Source: an uncultured Flavihumibacter sp.
GTDB taxonomy: Bacteria > Bacteroidota > Bacteroidia > Chitinophagales > Chitinophagaceae
NCBI GenBank assembly: GCA_902168225.1
Contig: CABHOW010000008.1
Span: 1 to 53,060 of the forward strand
DNA length: 53,060 nt
Direction of reading: 5' to 3'
Shown: piece by piece, positions 17,870 through 24,770 of the stretch
Layout of the letters: each line of letters opens with the position of its first letter
How positions within the stretch are numbered: position 1 is the stretch's first letter
Made by a program: the position numbers and the translations under genes
Notes under the pieces: model-generated
Database searches by the model: none
What the model was told of the DNA's origin: nothing
What the model saw: only the letters and a program-made list of their open reading frames with translations

Positions 17870-18940
17870 CATTCTAAATCCCAGATCACGGGTGAGCGAT
17901 GCAGGCAAATGGGGGAGTTTATTTCGTTCAATTAAATAAGTAGAAAGTGCAGAAAGTTCTCTGTATATATAATGTTTATTCAAAGCGCCTTCTAAATAAC
18001 CCGAACCCGAAGTATTGCCTGTACCCACTCTCATACCAATCATTCGCCGCACCATTACTAAATGTTTATGTCGCCAACTGCTGAGTAAATGATCTATTTC
18101 AATCAGTGAGTCTAGTATTTGGTAGGAAGACTGGAAAACCGGGAAATCGCGGTAGAGCATAATAAATAAAGCCGCTCTTAATGCAGCAGGAGAAAAACTA
18201 CTTCTTAAATTAGATTGATGCTCGGCGGATAAGGACAGATCTTGCTTCTCAAAAAACACATAATCAAAATCAATAATTTTTGGCTGCTCTCTTTCTGTTA
18301 ATCCTCCCGAATATATATTTCGATACATTACCCAAAAAGGATGATTGATAGCTTCATCTTCTTGAATATCCCAATACCCGCTTTCAAAAAAAGGCATACG
18401 TTCCAACCAATTGTTGATCAATAATAATAAATTGGTTTGTGATTCAGCATTGCTAATGGCTTGAAAATCCTGCTGAGTGAAACCTCCTTCATTGGTTCTT
18501 TTATAATAATCCTTTTGATGCCGCTGTTCTAAAGGTAACCCTAATACAGCTTCTATCAATCGGAACTGTTTACTCTGAAACCCTGAAGAAGGAGTGAGTA
18601 AGTTTCGGAAAGCTAAAAAGTCCATTGGGGTCATTGTATCTAGTATGCTCACTTGTTGATTCAATAACTCCAGTATTTTGATAACCCTTCTTAAACGATG
18701 ACGAACCAGGTTAAGGTCTTCCGAATTATCGTTGATAGATTGCTGCTGAAATATTTTTACCGCATAATCTAATTCAAACAAAATCTGCTTAAACCATAAT
18801 TCGTAAGCTTGATGAATGATAATGAACAACATTTCATCGTGTGCAGGATCATTCCCTTTTTCAAAACTAACTGGGTGCTGACTTTCCAATACCTTATCTA
18901 AACCTAAATAGGTACCATAATACATAGGCTTTTTTTCCAT
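17864..18940 (-). CDS. kynA: Tryptophan 2,3-dioxygenase
   Basis: 358 residues with family blocks YGTYLGLDKVLESQHP, HDEMLFIIIHQAYELWFKQ, FRNLLTPSSGFQSKQFR, WRHKHLVMVRRMIG (the His is the expected haem ligand) and GTGNTSGSGYL. It opens the indole ring of L-tryptophan to N-formylkynurenine with haem iron and O2. Kynureninase lies 4.5 kb away on the same strand; kynurenine 3-monooxygenase and formamidase are not seen. It is divergent from the GH13 lipoprotein, whose start is about 50 bp away. Confidence 0.94.
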   Translation of the reverse strand: MEKKPMYYGTYLGLDKVLESQHPVSFEKGNDPAHDEMLFIIIHQAYELWFKQILFELDYAVKIFQQQSINDNSEDLNLVRHRLRRVIKILELLNQQVSILDTMTPMDFLAFRNLLTPSSGFQSKQFRLIEAVLGLPLEQRHQKDYYKRTNEGGFTQQDFQAISNAESQTNLLLLINNWLERMPFFESGYWDIQEDEAINHPFWVMYRNIYSGGLTEREQPKIIDFDYVFFEKQDLSLSAEHQSNLRSSFSPAALRAALFIMLYRDFPVFQSSYQILDSLIEIDHLLSSWRHKHLVMVRRMIGMRVGTGNTSGSGYLEGALNKHYIYRELSALSTYLIERNKLPHLPASLTRDLGFRMS

Positions 18941-18989
18941 GTTAGCAAGTTGTAATACAAAGAAACGGGATTTGACCTATCTTACTGGT

Positions 18990-20348
18990 ATGAAATGGAA
19001 TATTATATCCTTATCTGCGGTACTGATATCCCTAACCGCCTGTTTTCAGCAGCAAAAAACTAACGATGCGCAGCTTGTAGATGGGCATCCCGGATGGATG
19101 CAACAAGCTAATGTGTACGAAGTCAATACACGTCAGTATACTCCGGAAGGTACTTTTAATGCATTCGCTAAGCATTTGTTTCGGTTACGCGATATGGGAG
19201 TAGAAGTATTATGGTTTATGCCCATAAACCCGATAAGTAAGGTTGATAGAAAAGGTACACTTGGCAGCTATTATGCAGTAAGTGATTATACCGCTATTAA
19301 TCCCGAATATGGTACCCTTGCCGATTGGAAAGCTTTGGTTAAGCAAGCTCATGCGATGGGTTTTAAAGTGTTAATCGATTGGGTTCCTAATCATACCGGG
19401 GCAGACCATCGCTGGTTAGTAACACATCCCGATTTTTATGTGAGAGATAGTATTACCGGAAAAGCAATTTCGCAATTTGATTGGACAGATACGCGCAAAC
19501 TCAACTATAAAAATCCAACAGTTACTGATAGTATGCTAGCAGCTATGAAATATTGGATTCGGGAAACGGATATTGATGGCTACAGATGTGATCAGGCTCA
19601 TTTGGTAGATAGTAATTTTTGGTACAAAGCGATACCTGAGTTAAAGAAGCAGAAAAATATATTGATGATCGCAGAGTCGGAAGATGCCTGGATACATCGT
19701 GCGGGTTTTGATATAACTTATCCATGGAAAGCATTTCATGTTATGGTAGATATTGCTGCAGGAAAGAAAAATGCACTTGCATTAGACACTGTTCAGCATT
19801 ATATCGATACCACATTTACAAAAAATGCAAGCTTATTATATTTCACTAGTAATCACGATGAGAATAGTTGGAATAAGGCTGATTATGGTACTATGCCCGG
19901 CGATATTCATAAGCCTTTCGCTATACTTACACAAACATTACCACGTTCGGTACCTATGATTTATAGTGGACAAGAAGAGCCGATATTACGCCCCATTCCC
20001 TTTTTTGAAAAAGATACACTTGCCTTCAATAAATATGCTCGGGCACCCTTATATAAACAATTACTTCAACTCAGAAAAAACAACGGAGCCTTAGCAGCCG
20101 CTATACCTATGCAAAGAGTTCATACAACTGCTGATACAGCAATATATGCTTTCATCAGAAAAACACAACAAAACGGTGTTTTTGTAATTGTGAACTTGAG
20201 CAGTAAAAATCAATATGTTGAATTAACAGGAGAAGATGCAAAAGCGTTCATTCAAAAAAAGCCAAAAGCTTATATCGGAGATAAGGAAATTATGATAGGA
20301 GATAAGCTACAATTGGCTCCATGGGAAAGTAGGGTATATGTTTATTAA
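18990..20348 (+). CDS. GH13 alpha-amylase-family lipoprotein
   Basis: About 452 residues from the ATG at 18990. The upstream 17 codons in frame lie in the divergent promoter region and were rejected. MKWNIISLSAVLISLTAC is a lipoprotein signal with lipobox LTAC. The four GH13 regions are visible: DWVPNHTG (I), GYRCDQAHL with nucleophile Asp (II), IAESED with acid/base Glu (III) and FTSNHDENSW (IV). A beta-sandwich C-terminal domain follows. It likely hydrolyses alpha-glucans at the cell envelope. No susCD pair is adjacent. Confidence 0.9.
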   Translation: MKWNIISLSAVLISLTACFQQQKTNDAQLVDGHPGWMQQANVYEVNTRQYTPEGTFNAFAKHLFRLRDMGVEVLWFMPINPISKVDRKGTLGSYYAVSDYTAINPEYGTLADWKALVKQAHAMGFKVLIDWVPNHTGADHRWLVTHPDFYVRDSITGKAISQFDWTDTRKLNYKNPTVTDSMLAAMKYWIRETDIDGYRCDQAHLVDSNFWYKAIPELKKQKNILMIAESEDAWIHRAGFDITYPWKAFHVMVDIAAGKKNALALDTVQHYIDTTFTKNASLLYFTSNHDENSWNKADYGTMPGDIHKPFAILTQTLPRSVPMIYSGQEEPILRPIPFFEKDTLAFNKYARAPLYKQLLQLRKNNGALAAAIPMQRVHTTADTAIYAFIRKTQQNGVFVIVNLSSKNQYVELTGEDAKAFIQKKPKAYIGDKEIMIGDKLQLAPWESRVYVY

Positions 20349-20391
20349 AACCAATTAAAATAAGAACCCGTAAATATATTAAACAACCAGT

Positions 20392-21075
20392 TTGACAAAA
20401 ATCATCCATAAACATAAATTACCTACCAGATGGATGCATTGGATAAATTTCCCTCTTTTAACTATAATGATTTGGAGTGGGATATTAATTTATTGGGCCA
20501 ATGATGTGTATAGTATAAAAGTTGGTAACACCATAATATTTAAATTCTTTCCTGAATCATTTTATAAAGCACTTAATATTCCATACAGACTTGCAGACGG
20601 CATGGCTTTTCATTTTAGCTTCATGTGGTTATTCATGATCAATGGATTATTATATGTGTTGTATACAGGGTTTTCGGGCGAATGGCGCTATTTAATACCC
20701 GATAAAAAATCATGGAAAGAAGCTTGGTTGGTTGTGCTACACGACTTGGGAATTCGGAAACAAGCGCCCCCACAATTAAAATATAATGCAGCCCAAAGAA
20801 TTAGTTATACCATTATTATTATCATGGGTTTTGGTTCTATGATTTCAGGATTTGCTATTTATAAGCCTGTTCAGTTGCAATGGGTAACGATGCTCTGCGG
20901 TGGTTATGAATCTGCTCGAATTATTCATTTTATATTAACTATTTTATTTGTACTCTTTTTTCTTGTTCACATTATTCAAGTAATAAAAGCCGGCTGGAAT
21001 AATTTTCGTGCTATGGTGGTAGGTTTTGAAATTAAATCAGAAAAAATAAATAAAGATGAAAACAATAATAGTTGA
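20392..21075 (+). CDS. Cytochrome b561-type membrane subunit
   Basis: 227 residues with four transmembrane helices (about residues 15-34, 66-88, 130-150, 178-200) and His residues placed as haem ligands (HKHKLPTRWMHW, AFHFSFMW, ARIIHF, FFLVHIIQV). The start is taken as TTG at 20392; the next in-frame ATG would remove the first His cluster. It overlaps the following molybdopterin oxidoreductase by 20 nt, so it is probably its membrane electron-transfer partner, like the YedY/YedZ (MsrP/MsrQ) principle but with a b561-like subunit. Confidence 0.8.
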   Translation: MTKIIHKHKLPTRWMHWINFPLLTIMIWSGILIYWANDVYSIKVGNTIIFKFFPESFYKALNIPYRLADGMAFHFSFMWLFMINGLLYVLYTGFSGEWRYLIPDKKSWKEAWLVVLHDLGIRKQAPPQLKYNAAQRISYTIIIIMGFGSMISGFAIYKPVQLQWVTMLCGGYESARIIHFILTILFVLFFLVHIIQVIKAGWNNFRAMVVGFEIKSEKINKDENNNS

Positions 21076-21826
21076 TGAAACCACTGAAAAAAGGTTTCGT
21101 CGGCGTTCTATCATCGCCTTTATCATATTCTTTACTTGTATCGGTGTGGCATGGATGAGTTGGAAATGGCTGTATAATCAGCCCCTCGATAATAGTATTA
21201 GAGGTGGGATACAAAAGCCCTTGCGTAAAGTATTGGATATGAACATGGATGTGTATAGCGGTTTATATAGTACACAACACTTGGTAAAAGAGTATCCAAA
21301 ATCTATGGCTGCGCCAAAAGCAAGAGTGAATGGAAATGTAGGTATGGATGAAGACCTTTTTGATACCACAAGCTGGAAGCTTACTATTATTCGTGCAGCA
21401 GGTGATACGCTGCTCCTTACATTGAATGATTTAAAAAAACTACATAAAATAGATGTTGTACATAATTTTAAATGTATTGAAGGCTGGAGCCAAATTACTT
21501 GGTGGAGTGGGGTTCGTTTTTCGGAGTTTGCTGAGAAATATAAACTCACCAAGGAGTGCCAAATGAAATTTGCATCTTTAGTAACACCCGATGAGGAATA
21601 CTATGTTGGTATTGATATGCCTAGTATGATGCACCCACAAACTATTTTATGTTTCGAGTTAAACGGAAAGCCATTACCCATGGATCAGGGGTATCCATTG
21701 CGTTTAATTATTCCTGTAAAATATGGGGTAAAAAACATAAAACGAATAGGAACAATATCATTCCATAATGATCGTCCGGCCGATTATTGGGCCGAGAGAG
21801 GATATGATTATTATACCGGGTTATGA
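21056..21826 (+). CDS. Sulfite-oxidase-like molybdopterin-dependent oxidoreductase
   Basis: 256 residues: an N-terminal transmembrane anchor (about residues 16-36) and an oxidoreductase molybdopterin-binding domain. The block HNFKCIEGWSQITWWSGVR contains the conserved Cys expected to ligate molybdenum, and PLRLIIPVKYGVKNIKRI is a second family block. It lacks the dimerisation domain of true sulfite oxidases. It is coupled to the cytochrome b gene by overlap. Substrate unknown; it may reduce or oxidise a small S- or N-oxide in the periplasm (inference). A heptamer array starts at its stop codon. Confidence 0.82.
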   Translation: MKTIIVDETTEKRFRRRSIIAFIIFFTCIGVAWMSWKWLYNQPLDNSIRGGIQKPLRKVLDMNMDVYSGLYSTQHLVKEYPKSMAAPKARVNGNVGMDEDLFDTTSWKLTIIRAAGDTLLLTLNDLKKLHKIDVVHNFKCIEGWSQITWWSGVRFSEFAEKYKLTKECQMKFASLVTPDEEYYVGIDMPSMMHPQTILCFELNGKPLPMDQGYPLRLIIPVKYGVKNIKRIGTISFHNDRPADYWAERGYDYYTGL

Positions 21827-21951
21827 GGTAGGAGGGTATAGGGTATAAGGTATAAGGTATAAGGCATAAGGTATAAGGGATAAGCGATAAGGTTTATTTT
21901 AACTTCTACCTTATCCCCTCTGCCTTCTGCCTTCTACCGTATTCCTTATCT
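21826..21951. repeat. Two-armed heptamer array, family AGGNNNN/AAGGTAT, leading into the pyrF promoter
   Basis: Ten units in perfect phase occupy 21826-21895: AGGTAGG, AGGGTAT twice, AAGGTAT twice, AAGGCAT, AAGGTAT, AAGGGAT, AAGCGAT, AAGGTTT. The right arm (21903-21951) has seven: CTTCTAC, CTTATCC, CCTCTGC, CTTCTGC, CTTCTAC, CGTATTC, CTTATCT. These are the inverse complement type. The last right-arm unit overlaps the pyrF -7 box. The first base of the array is the last base of the previous gene's TGA stop. Confidence 0.87.
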
Positions 21952-21954
21952 TTG
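21947..21954 (+). promoter_or_regulatory. -7 promoter box for pyrF (near-leaderless, inside the array edge)
   Basis: TATCTTTG ends 4 nt before the ATG at 21959. Its first five bases belong to the final heptamer CTTATCT. Confidence 0.6.
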
Positions 21955-21958
21955 TACT

Positions 21959-22837
21959 ATGACTCGGGAATCACTTATCGAACAAATCAAAACAAAGCAA
22001 TCTTATCTCTGTGTTGGGTTAGACACCGATACTACAAAACTACCCAAGCATCTTCAGGGCACCCCTAACGCCGTAGTAACATTTAATAAAGCGATTATAG
22101 ATGCTACAAAAGATTTTTGCGTTGCTTATAAAATCAATACTGCCTTTTATGAATCGCAAGGTGTAAAAGGGTGGGAAGCCATGATGGAAACGGTTGATTA
22201 TATTCCAGCCACACATTTGAAGATTGCAGATGCTAAAAGAGGAGATATAGGGAATACTTCCAGTCAATATGCTAAAACTTTTTTTGAAACAATTCCTTTT
22301 GATGCTATTACTGTAGCACCTTATATGGGGGAAGATAGTATTCGTCCTTTTTTAGAATATGAAAATAAATGGACTATTATTTTAGCCCTCACTTCTAATC
22401 CAGGCAGTTATGATTTTCAACAAAATATTGTAACGCCCTTTAGCGAAGATTTGACGCTTATACCACATTTAGCATTAGGTAACACAGAAAAAAGGCTCTA
22501 TGAGCAAGTTCTTGAGAAAACGGCCAAATGGGGTAGCATCAATAATTTGATGTATGTAGTTGGAGCTACTCGGGCTTCAGATTTAGAAAATATAAGGAGT
22601 ATCATTCCGGATCATTTTTTATTAGTTCCCGGGGTAGGTTTTCAGGGTGGTAGCTTGGAAGAAGTTTCTACTTACGGATTAAATAAAGATATAGGCTTAT
22701 TGGTGAATGCAAGTCGCGCAATTATTTATGCATCGCATCTAGAAAATTTTGCAGAAGAAGCTGCTGAAATTGCAAAACAGTATCAAACAGAAATGTCGCT
22801 TATTATCTCTACTACTTTCTCTGCCCAACGTAAATGA
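21959..22837 (+). CDS. pyrF: Orotidine 5'-phosphate decarboxylase (type 2)
   Basis: 292 residues with LCVGLDTD at the N-terminus, the catalytic block KIADAKRGDIGNTSSQYA (Asp/Lys/Asp triad) and the phosphate-binding VPGVGFQGGS near the C-terminus. The length is that of the longer type-2 PyrF subfamily found in Bacteroidota. It makes UMP from OMP. Its 3' end overlaps the convergent SGNH-hydrolase gene by 55 nt. Confidence 0.95.
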   Translation: MTRESLIEQIKTKQSYLCVGLDTDTTKLPKHLQGTPNAVVTFNKAIIDATKDFCVAYKINTAFYESQGVKGWEAMMETVDYIPATHLKIADAKRGDIGNTSSQYAKTFFETIPFDAITVAPYMGEDSIRPFLEYENKWTIILALTSNPGSYDFQQNIVTPFSEDLTLIPHLALGNTEKRLYEQVLEKTAKWGSINNLMYVVGATRASDLENIRSIIPDHFLLVPGVGFQGGSLEEVSTYGLNKDIGLLVNASRAIIYASHLENFAEEAAEIAKQYQTEMSLIISTTFSAQRK

Positions 22838-23388
22838 GTAATACCCGAATAATGTAATTGATCTGATGCCAGTGCTTGCAAGTTGTTTTTCTCTGTTCTT
22901 GTTTCATCGGTAATATTGATATAATGTGCACCTGCTTCGTTTGTTAATGCTGAACAAACACTGTTAAAACTGTCTATTTGTTTACTGATAGTTTGGAGGT
23001 CTTTACCGGCTGCAAAAGGGGTAAATCCCCAATCAGGAATAGACAGTACCATTACATGTGAGGGTTTATTTCCGGTAAACTGAATGGCTTTGCGAATCAA
23101 AAATTCAAAATCGGATCTAAAGTCGGCAAGAGGTAATACACGATATTGATTATTTACGCCTATTAATAGTGTTACAAAATCGTATTGCGCATTTAGTTTG
23201 GTGTGTAAAATATGTTCTGCTAATTCGGTAGTTGTCCAGCCGGTTTTAGCAACGATCTCAGGTGCATGGAAATGCTTCCCTTTTTTCCTTAAAAGCTGTA
23301 CTACTTGATAGGGAAAACTTTGGTGTAATGGTACCGATTCGCCTATTGTGTAGGAATCGCCAAGTGCTAGGTAGGTGTTATAGTGCAT
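22783..23388 (-). CDS. SGNH/GDSL-family hydrolase
   Basis: 201 residues with block I LALGDSYTIGE (nucleophile Ser11), block III GVNNQYR and C-terminal block V SDQLHYSGITH (Asp/His). No signal peptide is seen, so it may be cytosolic. Its last 55 nt overlap the 3' end of pyrF on the other strand. Its start codon lies within the heptamer array at 23377-23425, so the first four residues (Met-His-Tyr-Asn) are repeat-derived. The substrate is probably an ester of unknown type. Confidence 0.85.
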   Translation of the reverse strand: MHYNTYLALGDSYTIGESVPLHQSFPYQVVQLLRKKGKHFHAPEIVAKTGWTTTELAEHILHTKLNAQYDFVTLLIGVNNQYRVLPLADFRSDFEFLIRKAIQFTGNKPSHVMVLSIPDWGFTPFAAGKDLQTISKQIDSFNSVCSALTNEAGAHYINITDETRTEKNNLQALASDQLHYSGITHLRWAEKVVEIISDISV

Positions 23389-23425
23389 GGTGCTTAGTGT
23401 ATAGTTGTTAGTGTATGGTGGTTAG
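23377..23425. repeat. Single-armed heptamer array, family TGNNTAG, spanning a stop and a start codon
   Basis: Seven units in phase: GTTATAG, TGCATGG, TGCTTAG, TGTATAG, TTGTTAG, TGTATGG, TGGTTAG. This is the same family as the array at 6837-6898. On the minus strand it encodes the last residues of kynureninase (Leu-Thr-Thr-Ile-His), its TAA stop (23408-23410), the 19-nt gap, and the ATG of the SGNH gene (23386-23388). So both translation signals of the gene junction come from repeat units. Confidence 0.82.
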
Positions 23426-24673
23426 TATTTCATAGAATCGATATACATCTTCAAAGCTGCAATAAAGGGGGGCGGGGGCAACGCGAATCACGCCCGGCTC
23501 TCTGTAATCTACGATAATACCATTATCTAACATTGCCTGATGAATTTGTTTACCTTTTTCTTTAAAAAATAAAGATAATTGGGCACCTCTTTCCTGTGGA
23601 TTAGAGGGGGTAATAATTTCAAAATCTAAGTTTGTTAACCGATTGAGTAAAAACTCTAGGTAGCCGGTAAGTTCAATGCTCTTCTTTCGAATGGTTTCTA
23701 TTCCTGCTTCATCAAAGATAGCTAAAGAGGCTTTCAGGGCAGTACTATTGAAAACCTGCGATGTGCTGATATTCCATCCACTGGCATTTTGTTTAGGAAT
23801 AAAACCCTTCTCCATTTTAAAACGCTCTTTTTCTTCATTTCCCCACCAGCCGGCCAATCGAGGGGTATCTTTATTGGTAGCATGTTTCTCGTGCACAAAA
23901 ACACCACCAACTGCACCGGGGCCGGCATTCAGGTATTTATAGGAACACCAAACTGCAAAATCAACATTCCAGTCATGTAATTGTAAAGGGATATTCCCAA
24001 CCACATGCGCCAAATCAAAAGCAGCAATGGCTCCTATGTTGTGCGTGGCTTTTGTGATCGCGGGTATATCAAAAAACTGTCCCGTATAATAATTGATCCC
24101 CCCTAATAATACCATTGCTAATGAATCCTTATTGGCTTCGATGGTACTGAGTATATCAGTGGTTTCTAGTGTTTTCTTTCCGTCCTTCGGAAATAACTCT
24201 ATAATATGTTCATCCGGATTAAGATCATGGTGTTTTACCAAAGTTTCAACCGCATATTGATCGGAGGGGAAAGCCCCTGCCTCCATGATGATCTTTGTAC
24301 GCTTGTCTTTTGGCTTGTAAAAACTCAGCATCAACAAGTGTAAGTTCACCGTTAATGCATTCATTACGGTTACTTCATTTTCTAAAGCCCCAACCATTTT
24401 TGCCAAACTGGCTTTAAGGTATTCTTGGTAGTATAACCAGGGGTTTGCACCTTTAAAATAGCCCCCTACTGCAATTTCACGCCAACTTTGTAATTCAACA
24501 TCAATAGCTTCACTTACTGTTTTTGGCTGTAAACCGAGTGAATTACCACAAAAATAAATTACAGGCTTACCATTATGAACAGGAAAATGAAAGTGATTTT
24601 TAAAGGAAGATAGTTTGTCGGCTTGATCCTGAACACGTGCAAATTCAATAGTGGCTTCAAAAGGAGCAGTCAT
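23408..24673 (-). CDS. kynU: Kynureninase
   Basis: 421 residues, fold-type I PLP enzyme. Visible: FCGNSLGLQP near the N-terminus, AFDLAHVVGN (D220, H223 for the cofactor) and the Schiff-base Lys246 in CSYKYLNAGPG, followed by GVFVHEKH. It cleaves kynurenine or 3-hydroxykynurenine to (hydroxy)anthranilate and alanine. It is on the same strand as TDO, 4.5 kb away, with unrelated genes between. The SGNH gene follows on the same strand, so the two may be cotranscribed. The C-terminal residues are encoded by repeat units. Confidence 0.95.
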   Translation of the reverse strand: MTAPFEATIEFARVQDQADKLSSFKNHFHFPVHNGKPVIYFCGNSLGLQPKTVSEAIDVELQSWREIAVGGYFKGANPWLYYQEYLKASLAKMVGALENEVTVMNALTVNLHLLMLSFYKPKDKRTKIIMEAGAFPSDQYAVETLVKHHDLNPDEHIIELFPKDGKKTLETTDILSTIEANKDSLAMVLLGGINYYTGQFFDIPAITKATHNIGAIAAFDLAHVVGNIPLQLHDWNVDFAVWCSYKYLNAGPGAVGGVFVHEKHATNKDTPRLAGWWGNEEKERFKMEKGFIPKQNASGWNISTSQVFNSTALKASLAIFDEAGIETIRKKSIELTGYLEFLLNRLTNLDFEIITPSNPQERGAQLSLFFKEKGKQIHQAMLDNGIIVDYREPGVIRVAPAPLYCSFEDVYRFYEILTTIH

Positions 24674-24770
24674 GAGAACAAATTTTACGCAAATTAAGCA
24701 TTGCCTTTATTTTATGAGTGGGTGATTTTTTTAAGGTGAATCATGTATTTTCCCTTTTTAATAATTGCTT

